A stretch of 64,000 bases of DNA from Roseococcus pinisoli (GCF_018413645.1 NZ_JAHCDA010000005.1:239017-303016), one strand, 5' to 3'. Shown: positions 44,268 through 53,504, counted from the stretch's first letter. Numbers and translations are program-made. Notes: generated by a model not told the origin, from the sequence alone.

Positions 44268-47200
44268 CCCTTCCCGTCCCCGGGCAGCGCAGCTTCCGAT
44301 GCAGCGGGCGGGGCCGCCTGCGGCACCGCCTCGCCCGACCCGAACCACTTGTAGAAGAGCGGGATCAGGAAGACGGCCAGGAAGGTCGCCGCCAGCATGC
44401 CGCCGACCACGGCAGTGCCGATGGCGACCCGGCTCCCCGAGCCCGCGCCGGTGCTGATGGCCAGCGGCACGCAGCCCAGGATGAAGGCGAGCGATGTCAT
44501 CACGATCGGGCGGAAGCGCAGCCGCGCCGCCTCCAGCGCGGCTTCCGTCGCGCTCTTGCCGCTCCGGCGCTCCAGCACCGCGAATTCGACGATGAGGATG
44601 GCGTTCTTCGCCGCCAGCCCGACCAGCGTGATCAGCCCGACCTGGAAGTAGATGTCGTTGGTCAGGCCGCGCAGCCAGACGGCCAGCAGCGCGCCGAACA
44701 GCCCGAAGGGCACGGCGAGCATCACCGCGATCGGCAGCATCCACCGGCCGTATTGCGCGGCCAGGATCAGGTAGACCATCAGGATGCCGAAGCCGAGCGC
44801 CAGCGTGCCCGCATTTCCGCCTGCCAGCTCCTGATAGGCCGCGCCCGTCCAGGCGATGCCGAAGCCCGGCGGCAGGCTCGCGGCCGCTGCCTCCTGCATC
44901 GCGCGAAGCGCCTCGCCGGAGGAGTAGCCCGGCGCCGCCGCGCCGTTGATCGTCGCCGCCGGATAGACGTTGAACCGCTCGGCCATGTCGCTGCCGACCA
45001 CGCGCGTCAGCCGCAGGATCGCGCTGGCCGGGACGAGGTCGCCGCTCGAGGCCCGCACGAAGACCCGGCTCAGATCCTCCGGCTCGCGGCGGTAATCGGC
45101 CTCGGACTGGAGGTAGACCCGGTAGTTCCGCCCCATCAGCGAGAAGTCGTTGATGTAGAGGCTGCCGAAGGTGCTCTGCACCGTCTCGAACAGCGCGGCC
45201 AGCGTGACGCCCCGCGCCTTCGCGGCGTCCCGGTCGATGTCGAGGCGGTAGCGGGGCACATTGCTCTGCAAGGTGGTGCTGAGGCCCGCGAGTTCAGGCC
45301 GGCGGCCCGCCGCCTGCAGCAGGTTCTGCACCGCCGCGGCCAGGGCCTCGCGGCCGGCGCCGCCGCGGTCCAGCACCTTCACCTCGAAACCTCCCACCGC
45401 GCCGAGGCCGTCGATGGCGGGCGGATTGAAGGCGAGCGCAAAGGCGCTGCGGACCTGCGCCAGGGCGCCGGTGATGCTGCCCGCCAGGGCGCGCGCATCC
45501 TGCTCGGGCGCGCGGCGCTCGGACCAGTCGCGCAGCTCGATGAAGGCCACGCCCGCGCTGCTCACGGTGGCGCTGCTGAGCAGGTTGTAGCCGGCCAAGC
45601 TCAGCACGGACCGCACGCTGGGATCGGCGCGAAGGATCTCGTCGATCCGCTGGCCGGCCTCCGCCGTGCGGTCGACGGCCGTCGCCGGGGGCATGTTCCA
45701 GGTCACGACGATGTATCCCTGGTCCTCGTCCGGAACCAGGCCGCCCGGCACCGCGCGGAATAGCATCACCATCAGCGCGCAGATGATCGCGAAGCACAGG
45801 AAGCCCAGCACGCCGCGCCGCAGGAAGAACCGCACGCCCGAGGTGTAACGGCGCGTCAGCGCGTCGAAGGCGCGGTTGAAGAGGCGGAAGGGAAGCAGCG
45901 GGCGCCCATGGCCGGGCTTCAGCAGCACGGCGCAGAGCGCCGGCGTCAGCGTCAGCGCCACGATGCCCGAAAGCGCCACCGAGACGGAGACGGTGATAGC
46001 GAACTGCTTGTAGAGCTCGCCGCTGAGCCCGCCGAGGAAGCCCACCGGGACGAAGACCGCGCAGAGCACCAGGACGATGGCGATGACCGGGCCGGTCACC
46101 TCCTCCATCGCCCGGATTGCGGCCGCCTTGGGCGCAAGCCCCTCCTCCGCCATGAGGCGCTCGACGTTCTCGACGACCACGATGGCGTCATCCACCACGA
46201 TGCCGATGGCGAGGATCAGCCCGAAGAGCGTCAGCATGTTGATGCTGAAGCCGAGCACGTACATCCCCGCGAAGGTGCCGATGATGGAGACCGGGATGGC
46301 GATGAGCGGGATGATCGTCGCCCGCCAGCTCTGCAGGAACAGGAAGACCACGACGACGACGAGCGCGACCGCCTCCAGGAAGGTCGTGATCACCTGCCGG
46401 ATCGAGGTCTGCACGAAGGTCGTGGTGTCGTAGGAGAAGGAATGAGCCATGCCGGCCGGCATGGCGGTCGCCAGCTCCGCCATCCGCACCTTCACGGCGG
46501 CCATGGTCGCCAGCGCATTCGCACCCGGTTGCAGATAGACGCCGATGGCCGCGCTGGGCCGGCCATCGAGCGTGCCGATGAGGCCGTATTGCTGCGCGCC
46601 GAGCTCGATCCGCGCCACGTCGCGCAGGCGGAGGGTGGAGCCGTCCTCCCGCGCCTGCAGGATGATCTCCCCGAAGGCCCGGGCGTCCGGCAGCCGGCCC
46701 TGGGCCGTCATCGCATAGGTATAGGCGCCGCCGGCATTGGGCGGGGCATTGATCTGCCCGGCAGCGAATTGCTGGTTCTGCTCGCGCACCGCCGCCAGCA
46801 CGTCGGAGGCGGTGAGGGAGAACTGCGCGAGCTTCTCCGGCTGCAGCCAGATGCGCATGCCGTACTCGCCCTGGCTGAACAGCGCGGCATTGCCGACGCC
46901 GGGGATGCGCTTCACCTCGTCGATCACGTTCCGCAGCGCGTAGTTGTTGAGGAAGATCTCGTCGAAGCGTTCGTCCGTCGCCGTCAGCGAGATCACGGCG
47001 AGGAAGGCCGTGGACTGCTTCACCACCGTGACGCCGACGCGCTGCACCTCCGCCGGCAGCAGGGCCAGCACGCTCTGCACACGGTTGCTGACGTTGATCG
47101 TCGCCTGGTCGGGGTCCGTGCCGATCTCGAAGCTGACGTTGAGCGTCATGGCGCCGTCGGAATTCACCGACTGCATGTAGATCAGGCCCTCGACGCCGTT

Positions 47201-47410
47201 GATCGCGCGTTCCAGCGGCGCGGCGACGGTCTGTGCCACCGTGTCGGTGTCCGCGCCGGAATAGGTGGTCATCACCTGCACCTGCGGCGGCACGATCTGG
47301 GGGTATTGCGCGATCGGCAGGGCGCGCATCGCGATCAGCCCGGCCAGGACGATCACGATGGACAGCACGCCGGCGAGGACAGGCCGCTCGATGAAGAAGC
47401 GCGCGCTCAT
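44261..47410 (-). CDS. RND multidrug efflux permease (AcrB/MexB type)
   Basis: HAE1-type inner-membrane pump of 1049 aa. Start ATG 47410 was chosen because MSARFFIERPVLAGVLSIVI is the family N-terminus; the open frame runs far upstream through the adaptor gene. Marks are PIAQYPQIVPPQVQV, the TM4 proton relay IGIVVDDAIVVVENVERLM and the C-terminal FLIPLFYKWF. Twelve TM helices and two large periplasmic loops. It exports hydrophobic drugs or metabolites with the adaptor encoded upstream (4-nt overlap). No outer-membrane channel gene is adjacent, so it must borrow one. Confidence 0.94.
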   Translation of the reverse strand: MSARFFIERPVLAGVLSIVIVLAGLIAMRALPIAQYPQIVPPQVQVMTTYSGADTDTVAQTVAAPLERAINGVEGLIYMQSVNSDGAMTLNVSFEIGTDPDQATINVSNRVQSVLALLPAEVQRVGVTVVKQSTAFLAVISLTATDERFDEIFLNNYALRNVIDEVKRIPGVGNAALFSQGEYGMRIWLQPEKLAQFSLTASDVLAAVREQNQQFAAGQINAPPNAGGAYTYAMTAQGRLPDARAFGEIILQAREDGSTLRLRDVARIELGAQQYGLIGTLDGRPSAAIGVYLQPGANALATMAAVKVRMAELATAMPAGMAHSFSYDTTTFVQTSIRQVITTFLEAVALVVVVVFLFLQSWRATIIPLIAIPVSIIGTFAGMYVLGFSINMLTLFGLILAIGIVVDDAIVVVENVERLMAEEGLAPKAAAIRAMEEVTGPVIAIVLVLCAVFVPVGFLGGLSGELYKQFAITVSVSVALSGIVALTLTPALCAVLLKPGHGRPLLPFRLFNRAFDALTRRYTSGVRFFLRRGVLGFLCFAIICALMVMLFRAVPGGLVPDEDQGYIVVTWNMPPATAVDRTAEAGQRIDEILRADPSVRSVLSLAGYNLLSSATVSSAGVAFIELRDWSERRAPEQDARALAGSITGALAQVRSAFALAFNPPAIDGLGAVGGFEVKVLDRGGAGREALAAAVQNLLQAAGRRPELAGLSTTLQSNVPRYRLDIDRDAAKARGVTLAALFETVQSTFGSLYINDFSLMGRNYRVYLQSEADYRREPEDLSRVFVRASSGDLVPASAILRLTRVVGSDMAERFNVYPAATINGAAAPGYSSGEALRAMQEAAAASLPPGFGIAWTGAAYQELAGGNAGTLALGFGILMVYLILAAQYGRWMLPIAVMLAVPFGLFGALLAVWLRGLTNDIYFQVGLITLVGLAAKNAILIVEFAVLERRSGKSATEAALEAARLRFRPIVMTSLAFILGCVPLAISTGAGSGSRVAIGTAVVGGMLAATFLAVFLIPLFYKWFGSGEAVPQAAPPAASEAALPGDGKGA

Positions 47411-48477
47411 GGCGTGGCATCCACGGCCACGCCCTCGACGAGGGTGACCAGGCCTTCGGTGACGACGCGATCGCCGGGGCGCAGGCCGGCGTCGATGATC
47501 CAGTCCTCGCCTGCCAGGCGGCCGAGGGTGACGGCCCGCCGTTCCGCCTTGTCGCCCGGACCGATCACGAAGACGAAGGGTCCCTGCACGTCCTGCTGCA
47601 CCGCGCCCTGCGGGACGCGGATCACCTGCTGTACCGGGCCGAGCACCCGCACCCGCACGAACTGGCCGGGGGTGAGGCGGCGCTCCGCATTGTCGAAGGT
47701 CGCGCGGCCGCGCACCGTGCCGGTCACCGGGTCGATCGTGCCCTCGGTGAAAGTGAGCCGGCCCTGCGGCCCCTCCCTCCCCTCGAGGAGGACCTGCACC
47801 GCGAGGTCGCGCGAGCCCTCGGCCACCAGCGCGGCAAGGTCGGGCGCGTTGAAGGCGAAGGTGACGTAGACCGGGTCCAGCTGCGTGATGCGCGTCAGCA
47901 GCGAATCGCCTTCCGAGGTGCCGATGAGGCTGCCCTCCGGCACCGCCTGCAGGCTGGTCACGCCCGAGATCGGGGCCGTCACCGTCGTGTAGCCGAGGTC
48001 CAGTTCCGCGCGCGCCAGCCTCGCCCGGGAGGCGGTCAGCACCGCCTCGGACTGGGCCAGCGCGGAAATGGCATCGTCGCGCGAGCGCAGGGTGCCGGCA
48101 TCGGCGCGCAGCAGCGCGACCGCACGCTGGTGGTCCCGGCGGGCGCGCTGGACGGCGGCCTCCGCCTCCTGCACCTGGGCGGCGGCGAGATCGACCGCCG
48201 CCTGATAGGTCGCCGGGTCGATCCGGAAGAGCACGTCCCCCTGCTCGACATGCTGGCCTTCGACATAGGCGCGCTCGAGCATGATGCCGCCCACGCGGGC
48301 GCGCACCTCGGTCTGGCGCACGGCGTTGACGCGCCCGCCATAGTCGAACGCCAGCGGCACCTCGGAATACCGGGCCTCGATCGCCGTGACCCGGCTCGGC
48401 GGCGGAGGGGCCGCCTGGGGCTCCTCCTTGCAGGCCGCGAGCAGGAGGAAGAGGCACATTGCGCGACGGCGCTGCAT
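47407..48477 (-). CDS. RND efflux periplasmic adaptor lipoprotein (AcrA/MexA type)
   Basis: Membrane-fusion protein of about 356 aa. ATG 48477 is chosen over GTG 48486. The lipobox LLLAAC gives an acylated N-terminus. The lipoyl halves are VRARVGGIMLERAYVEGQHV and VTAPISGVTSLQAVPEGSLI, separated by an alpha hairpin (AVDLAAAQVQEAEAAVQRAR). The beta barrel and membrane-proximal domain follow (VRVLGPVQQVIRVPQGAV). It docks the RND pump to an outer-membrane channel. Divergent from a TetR repressor across a long palindrome. Confidence 0.93.
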   Translation of the reverse strand: MQRRRAMCLFLLLAACKEEPQAAPPPPSRVTAIEARYSEVPLAFDYGGRVNAVRQTEVRARVGGIMLERAYVEGQHVEQGDVLFRIDPATYQAAVDLAAAQVQEAEAAVQRARRDHQRAVALLRADAGTLRSRDDAISALAQSEAVLTASRARLARAELDLGYTTVTAPISGVTSLQAVPEGSLIGTSEGDSLLTRITQLDPVYVTFAFNAPDLAALVAEGSRDLAVQVLLEGREGPQGRLTFTEGTIDPVTGTVRGRATFDNAERRLTPGQFVRVRVLGPVQQVIRVPQGAVQQDVQGPFVFVIGPGDKAERRAVTLGRLAGEDWIIDAGLRPGDRVVTEGLVTLVEGVAVDATP

Positions 48478-48538
48478 GTCGATCACCGAAAATTCATCAT
48501 GGGGCCCCGGGACGCTTGCCGAGCGTGGCGGGCCTGCT

Positions 48539-48566
48539 ATAAAAATCCATACGTATGTATTTTTAT
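48539..48566. promoter_or_regulatory. 28-bp near-perfect palindromic operator
   Basis: ATAAAAAT (48539-48546) and ATTTTTAT (48559-48566) flank the perfect core CATACGTATG (48548-48557); only one base pair of the 28-bp symmetry is broken. It lies between the divergent efflux adaptor and TetR genes and resembles the ACATACGTATGT-like operators of AcrR/TtgR repressors. Confidence 0.8.
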
Positions 48567-48584
48567 GAGGTCAAGGCCGACGGG

Positions 48585-49130
48585 ATGGGACGCACGCCAA
48601 CGATCGACCGCGACAAGGTGCTCGACCTCGCCGAGGGAATCCTGCTGAGGGAGGGTACCGGGGGCCTGACGATCGACGCCGTGGCCAAGGCGGCCGGCAT
48701 CTCGAAGGGGGGCGTTCAGTCGCGCTTCGGCACCAAGAACGACCTGGTGCGGATGCTCTGCGACCGATGGGGCCAGGAATACGAGGACCAGTTCGATCGC
48801 CTGGTCGGCGAGAAGCCGACGCCGATCCAGGCGGTCGAGGCCCATATCGAGATGTCGCTGGACCTGGACCAGGCCGACAAGGCCCGCGCGGCGGCGCTGA
48901 TGGCGGCCCTTATCGAGTTCCGCGGTCACATCGCCGGGCTCCGGGAATGGTACACGACGCGCCTCGCCGCGCTGGCCCCCGACTCTCAGGAAGGCCGCCG
49001 CGCGCGCCTCGCCTTCTTGGCGACGGAGGGCGCCTTCATGCTGCGCGCCTTCGGCTGCATCGACCCGACGGAGGAAGAGACGCGCGGGCTGACGGCCGAT
49101 CTCCGCGCCTTGCTCCGGGGCGCGGTCTGA
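48585..49130 (+). CDS. TetR/AcrR family repressor of the RND pump
   Basis: A 181-aa regulator. An upstream in-frame ATG (48555) lies inside the operator palindrome, so ATG 48585 with AAGG before it is the likelier start. The helix-turn-helix is LTIDAVAKAAGISKGGVQSR, and the C-terminal domain has LIEFRGHIAGLREWY. It is divergent from the RND adaptor gene with the 28-bp palindrome between, so it most likely represses the pump and itself. Confidence 0.9.
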   Translation: MGRTPTIDRDKVLDLAEGILLREGTGGLTIDAVAKAAGISKGGVQSRFGTKNDLVRMLCDRWGQEYEDQFDRLVGEKPTPIQAVEAHIEMSLDLDQADKARAAALMAALIEFRGHIAGLREWYTTRLAALAPDSQEGRRARLAFLATEGAFMLRAFGCIDPTEEETRGLTADLRALLRGAV

Positions 49131-49181
49131 CGGCTCCGCGAGATGCCTCGGATGGCAGCGCAGCCCCGGCCGGAGCAGCGC

Positions 49182-49760
49182 TCAGCCGCCCGTAAGCGCG
49201 CGCCCGGGCATGGGGTAGGTCAGGCCGATGAGGCGCGCCTCCAGCGCCTCGCGCTCGGCCGCGGAGAGCTCATGGATCGAGAAGGCCTCCGACAGCCACA
49301 GCCCGTCCGCGGCCAGCCGCAGGATCTGGGCGAGGCCGGGATCGCCTTCCGTGATGTCCTTCTGCAGCAGCGAGCCGGCCTTCCGCAGCCAGCCGGACCG
49401 CAGCGTGGGGTCGAGGAGCAGCGCCATGATGAGCGCGGCCTGCCCATGCCCGACATCGGTCGACAGGGCCGCCCTGATATAGGCCCGCGTGTAGCGCCCG
49501 TGGCTCTCGGGATCGAGGGCGCTCAGCTCGTCGATTCGCCCCAGATACCTCGAATAGATGTCGTCCATCAGGGCCTGCAACAGGTCGCTCTTCGACGCGA
49601 AGTGATGCAGCAGCCCGCCCTTGCTGACCGCCGCGTCGCGGGCGACGGCGTCCAGCGTCAGGCCGTGGACCCCCATCCTGACCAGCAGGGCGGCCGCGCT
49701 CGCGAGGAGCTTCTCCCGCAGCCTGGCGGCCCGTTTGACTTGCTCGGGAGATAAACCCAT
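49182..49760 (-). CDS. TetR/AcrR family regulator next to squalene-hopene cyclase
   Basis: A 192-aa regulator with HTH LTLDAVARDAAVSKGGLLHH. The ligand domain contains SRYLGRIDELSALDPESHGR and a C-terminal part like other TetR_C families. It is divergent from the squalene-hopene cyclase gene, with an inverted repeat (49772-49785) between the two starts, and converges on the other TetR gene 51 nt away. Control of hopanoid synthesis is possible; the ligand is unknown. Confidence 0.88.
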   Translation of the reverse strand: MGLSPEQVKRAARLREKLLASAAALLVRMGVHGLTLDAVARDAAVSKGGLLHHFASKSDLLQALMDDIYSRYLGRIDELSALDPESHGRYTRAYIRAALSTDVGHGQAALIMALLLDPTLRSGWLRKAGSLLQKDITEGDPGLAQILRLAADGLWLSEAFSIHELSAAEREALEARLIGLTYPMPGRALTGG

Positions 49761-49771
49761 GTGTACTACCT

Positions 49772-49785
49772 ACCGTCCAGACGGT
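49772..49785. promoter_or_regulatory. TetR-type operator between regulator and shc
   Basis: ACCGTC-CA-GACGGT, a perfect 6-bp-arm inverted repeat 12 bp from the TetR start and 67 bp before the cyclase ATG. Position and symmetry fit repression by the adjacent TetR protein. Confidence 0.6.
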
Positions 49786-49851
49786 TGTTGGTCAAAGAGC
49801 CGCGTTCGGGCCTGAGCCGATTGCGGGGTTGTTCGGAACAGAGACATCTTC

Positions 49852-51780
49852 ATGAACGCGAATCTATCACCCCAGGAGCTTTCGGAAGCGATTTCGGCAG
49901 CTTCCGATACGCTGTCGCGCCGCCAGAACGCGGATGGCCATTGGGTGTTCGAGCTGGAGGCCGATGCGACGATCCCGGCCGAATACGTGTTCCTCGAGCA
50001 CTACATGGACCGCGTCTCCCCCGAGAGGCAGCGCAAGATCGGGGAATACCTGCTTCGCATCCAGGGCGATCACGGCGGCTGGCCGATGTTCACCGATGGC
50101 GAGTTCAACCTCTCCGCCAGCGTGAAGGCCTATGCCGCGCTGAAGGCGATCGGGCACGATCCCGCGGCCCCGTATATGGAGCGGGCCCGCCAGGCCATCC
50201 TGGACCATGGCGGCGCCGAGCGCGCCAACGTCTTCACCCGCATCCAGCTGGCCCTGATGGGGGCCATCCCCTGGCGGGGCGTGCCCTCGATGCCCGTGCA
50301 GATCATGCACCTGCCGAAGTGGTTCTTCTTCAACATCTGGGCGATGTCCTACTGGGCGCGCACCTGCGTGACGCCGCTGCTGGTGATCCAGGCGCTGCGG
50401 CCGTCGGGGCATTTCCCCCAGAAGATCGAGCTGCGGGAGATCTTCAAGACGCCGCCCGAGGAGATCCGCGACTGGATCCGCGGCCCCTACCGCTCCCGCT
50501 GGGGCCATGTCTTCAAGCTCATCGACGGCGCGCTGAAACTGGCCGAGCCCGTGCTGTCGGTCGTTGCCCGGGATTCGGCCATCCGCAAGGCCGCCACCTT
50601 CGTGGAGGAACGGCTGAACGGCGAGGACGGCCTGGGCGCCATCTACCCCGCCATGGCCTACTCGCTGATGATGTACGACGCCATGTCCCCCGCGCAGGGG
50701 CATCCGAACATGGCGGTCATCTGGGAGGCGATCGACCTGCTGATCGTCGAGAAGGAGGGCGAGGTCTACTGCCAGCCCTGCGTCTCGCCGGTATGGGACA
50801 CCTGCCTTTCCGGCCATGCGATGATCGAGGCCGCGAGCAATGGCGACCCGGGCGTGTCCGCCAAGGTGGACGCGGCCTGCGACTGGCTCCTCGCCCGCCA
50901 GATCACCGACGTCCGTGGCGACTGGGCCGAGATCCGGCCCGATGCGGTGCCGGGCGGCTGGGCCTTCCAATATCGCAACGACCATTATCCGGATGTCGAC
51001 GACACCGCCGTCGTCGGCATGCTGCTGCACAGGAACGGCAACCCGAAATACACGACGGCGATCGAGCGGGCCCGGCGCTGGATCATCGGGATGCAGAGCA
51101 GGAATGGCGGCTGGGGCGCCTTCGATGCGGATAACGACCGGGAATACCTGAACAACATCCCCTTCGCTGATCACGGCGCGCTGCTCGACCCGCCGACGGC
51201 GGATGTGACCGCCCGCTGCATCTCCTTCCTTTCCCAGCTCGGCCATGCCGACGACCGGCATGTCATCGAGCGGGGCATCGCCTATCTGCGCGGCGACCAG
51301 AAGCCGGATGGCAGCTGGTTCGGGCGCTGGGGCACCAACTACATCTACGGCACCTGGTCGGTGCTCTGCGCGCTCAACGCCGCGGGGCTCGATCACACTG
51401 ACCCGACGATCGCGCGCGCGGCCGACTGGCTGCTCTCCATCCAGCGCGCCGATGGCGGCTGGGGCGAGGACGAGCGCAGCTACGACCAGAACGGCTATGT
51501 CGAGAACAAGGAGAGCCTTCCGTCGCAGACGGCCTGGGCCATGCTGGCGCTCATGGCGGTCGGGCATGCCGGGCATCCCGCGGTCGAACGTGCCGCGCGC
51601 TACCTGAAGGAAAATCAGAAGGAGGGAGAATGGGAGGAGCGCAGCTTCAACGCCGTCGGCTTCCCCCGAGTGTTCTACCTCAAGTATCACGGATACCGGC
51701 TTTTCTTCCCGCTCTTCGCACTCTCCCGGCTGCAGAATCTCCGCCGCAGCAACAGCAAGGAAGTGGCGTCGGGCTTCTAG
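49852..51780 (+). CDS. shc: Squalene--hopene cyclase
   Basis: A 642-aa class II triterpene cyclase that turns squalene into hopene and hopanol at the inner membrane. The protonating acid motif is DVDD at residues 381-384 (YPDVDDTAVVGM). QW repeats include GGWGAFDADND, GSWFGRWGTNYIYGTWS and GGWGEDERSY. The N-terminus reads WVFELEADATIPAEYVFLEH and the C-terminus GFPRVFYLKYHGYRLFFPLF. Full length. No other hopanoid genes (hpn) are adjacent, unusual for a locus usually clustered with hpnCDE. It is preceded by a divergent TetR gene with an operator. Confidence 0.96.
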   Translation: MNANLSPQELSEAISAASDTLSRRQNADGHWVFELEADATIPAEYVFLEHYMDRVSPERQRKIGEYLLRIQGDHGGWPMFTDGEFNLSASVKAYAALKAIGHDPAAPYMERARQAILDHGGAERANVFTRIQLALMGAIPWRGVPSMPVQIMHLPKWFFFNIWAMSYWARTCVTPLLVIQALRPSGHFPQKIELREIFKTPPEEIRDWIRGPYRSRWGHVFKLIDGALKLAEPVLSVVARDSAIRKAATFVEERLNGEDGLGAIYPAMAYSLMMYDAMSPAQGHPNMAVIWEAIDLLIVEKEGEVYCQPCVSPVWDTCLSGHAMIEAASNGDPGVSAKVDAACDWLLARQITDVRGDWAEIRPDAVPGGWAFQYRNDHYPDVDDTAVVGMLLHRNGNPKYTTAIERARRWIIGMQSRNGGWGAFDADNDREYLNNIPFADHGALLDPPTADVTARCISFLSQLGHADDRHVIERGIAYLRGDQKPDGSWFGRWGTNYIYGTWSVLCALNAAGLDHTDPTIARAADWLLSIQRADGGWGEDERSYDQNGYVENKESLPSQTAWAMLALMAVGHAGHPAVERAARYLKENQKEGEWEERSFNAVGFPRVFYLKYHGYRLFFPLFALSRLQNLRRSNSKEVASGF

Positions 51781-51801
51781 CCCCCGGGCATTTGCTTGCT
51801 C

Positions 51802-51850
51802 TGAACGGCTGACACAGGGGACGACCGCCCTCTCCTGTCACAGCCGTTCA
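51802..51850. terminator. Long bidirectional hairpin terminator
   Basis: TGAACGGCTG (51802-51811) pairs perfectly with CAGCCGTTCA (51841-51850); beyond a 2-nt mismatch the stem continues ACAGG/CCTGT, loop about 15 nt. TTT follows on the plus strand. ATTTGCT occurs just outside each arm. It separates the convergent shc and carboxypeptidase genes. Confidence 0.7.
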
Positions 51851-51895
51851 TTTGCTCGCGCGCCTCGATGGCGGCGTCGATCAACCGGGATGCGG

Positions 51896-53086
51896 TTACG
51901 CCTGGGCGGTTCCATGGAAGAGCCGGCCCAGCAAGTTCCCCACATGCAGCGCCAGCCAGTCGAAGACCCGCAGCGGCCAGGCCGCCGGCGAGGCATCCTG
52001 CAGCGCGATGAGCGGCACGCGCGCCAGCACCTGCCCGGCCTGAACCGCCTCGATCTGGCCCAGCACCGTGCCACGGGCCAGCGGCGCGAAGGGGGCCGGC
52101 TCGTCCAGCGTGACGCGGAGTTCTGCCTCGGTCCCGCGCGGCAGCGCCAGCCGCTGCGTCCGCTCCGCGCCGAGCGCCACCTCCCCTTCGTTCGAGCCAT
52201 GCACGCGCAACCGCTGCAGGGGCTGGCCCGCGGTCAACACCTCGCTCAGATGGAAGGCGCTGCCGGCATGGTCGAGCAGCGCCTCCACGCCCCGGCTCCG
52301 CGCCGCCTTCGAAGGGGCGCCGAGCACGATGGCGATGAGGTCGCGCGGCTGCCCCGCACTGCCCTGCCGGCGATGACGCGCGGAAATGACGATGTTGTAG
52401 CCCGCGGCTTCCGTATGGCCGGTCTTCAGCCCATCCACCGCCGCATCACGCGTCAGCAGCGGATTCGTCGCATCCCGCTGGAAGCGGCGGAAGGAGAAGG
52501 CTGGCGCCCGGGTGATGTCGAAGACCTGGGGGAAGTCCCGGTCGAAGGCGAGCGTCAGCCGCAGCAGATCCCCGACCGTGGTGTAATGCGTGGGGCCGGG
52601 AATGCCGGAGGGATTGTTGAAATGCGTCCCCGCCATGCCGAGGCGCGCGGCGGCCGCATTCATGCGCGCGACGAAGGCGGCCTCATCGCCATCGACGGCG
52701 CTGGCCAAGGTGACCGCCGCATCGTTGGCGGAGACGATGAGCAGCGCTTCGACCAGCACGCGGACAGGGGTGCGATCGCCGGGCCGCAGATACATGCGCG
52801 ATTCCTCGTTGCCGACCATTCGCACGGCCTCCGGCGCCGCGACCATCTGCTGCCAGCCGAGCCGCCCGTCGCGCACCGCCTCGAAGACCAGATAGGCGGT
52901 CATCATCTTGGTCAGCGAGGCAGGCTCCCGGCGCAGCTCCGCATTGGAGGAGGCCAGGACAGCCTCGGCCCCGCGGTCGAAGACCAGCCAGGCCGCGGCG
53001 GATACCGGCGGTGGCGGCAGCTGTGCCCGGGCAGCCGGTGCGGCAAGGCAGGCCAGAAGGATAAGGAGGCGCGACAAATGGATCAT
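51896..53086 (-). CDS. D-alanyl-D-alanine carboxypeptidase (DacC/PBP5 type)
   Basis: Penicillin-binding protein of 396 aa. The signal peptide ends AARAQ. Active-site motifs are SLTK (S57, K60), SAN (S119-N121) and KTG (221-223). They form the peptidase S11 domain, followed by a PBP5-like C-terminal beta domain. The far C-terminus (LALHVGNLLGRLFHGTAQA) is a probable amphipathic membrane anchor. It removes the terminal D-Ala of murein pentapeptides in the periplasm. Confidence 0.94.
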   Translation of the reverse strand: MIHLSRLLILLACLAAPAARAQLPPPPVSAAAWLVFDRGAEAVLASSNAELRREPASLTKMMTAYLVFEAVRDGRLGWQQMVAAPEAVRMVGNEESRMYLRPGDRTPVRVLVEALLIVSANDAAVTLASAVDGDEAAFVARMNAAAARLGMAGTHFNNPSGIPGPTHYTTVGDLLRLTLAFDRDFPQVFDITRAPAFSFRRFQRDATNPLLTRDAAVDGLKTGHTEAAGYNIVISARHRRQGSAGQPRDLIAIVLGAPSKAARSRGVEALLDHAGSAFHLSEVLTAGQPLQRLRVHGSNEGEVALGAERTQRLALPRGTEAELRVTLDEPAPFAPLARGTVLGQIEAVQAGQVLARVPLIALQDASPAAWPLRVFDWLALHVGNLLGRLFHGTAQA

Positions 53087-53206
53087 GGCGGCCGGAACCT
53101 ACAGCTGACGGCGCGCGTCGGGGAGCATGCCAGGGCGGCTTGTGAACGATGTTCCGTATTTTGGACGGTTCGTTGGAGCCGCAAATGCGACCGCTGATTA
53201 TGATGA

Positions 53207-53282
53207 GCGCTGAGGTCAGTGCGTGAACGAATTCGACTGGGCGATCGAATCTATGATTCGACCTCAGCGCCGGTTCAAATCC
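53207..53282. repeat. Nested inverted repeats followed by a tRNA T-arm-like sequence
   Basis: GCGCTGAGGTC (53207-53217) and GACCTCAGCGC (53260-53270) are perfect 11-bp arms. Inside them TCGAATC-TAT-GATTCGA (53245-53261) forms a second hairpin sharing two bases with the outer arm. CGGTTCAAATCC follows at 53271-53282 like a tRNA T loop, but no tRNA cloverleaf can be drawn. The 53087-53504 interval holds no gene I can support. Confidence 0.6.
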
Positions 53283-53373
53283 CGCCTTCGAAGATCCGTA
53301 CACCCGAAACCTTGGGGGCTAGGACGCTCGCATCGATGGCTGAAGCGGTGGGTACACGCGATGCCGCCACCCG

Positions 53374-53397
53374 GGAGGCGCGGAATAACGCGCCTCC
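53374..53397. terminator. Strong hairpin in the non-coding interval
   Basis: GGAGGCGCG-GAATAA-CGCGCCTCC, a perfect 9-bp stem with 6-nt loop. Only AATT follows, no T-run. It could terminate a transcript from the structured element at 53207-53282 or be part of a non-coding RNA. Confidence 0.35.
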
Positions 53398-53504
53398 AAT
53401 TCCATCCGCTCCCCCGGGGATTGAATGCGGGCATTATCGTGGTGCTCGGTCGACGATGTGCGCGTCATGATAGGCCGTATCTCCCATCCGAGGAGTCTTG
53501 ACGA

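Noticed and set aside
44261..48457. A single 1398-residue RND fusion protein
   Set aside because: The upstream part of that frame is a shadow of the adaptor gene; the pump starts at ATG 47410 with the normal family N-terminus.
53260..53290. tRNA gene suggested by CGGTTCAAATCC
   Set aside because: The 5-bp T stem has a C-C mismatch, and no acceptor, D or anticodon arm can be placed upstream; the flanking palindrome replaces them.
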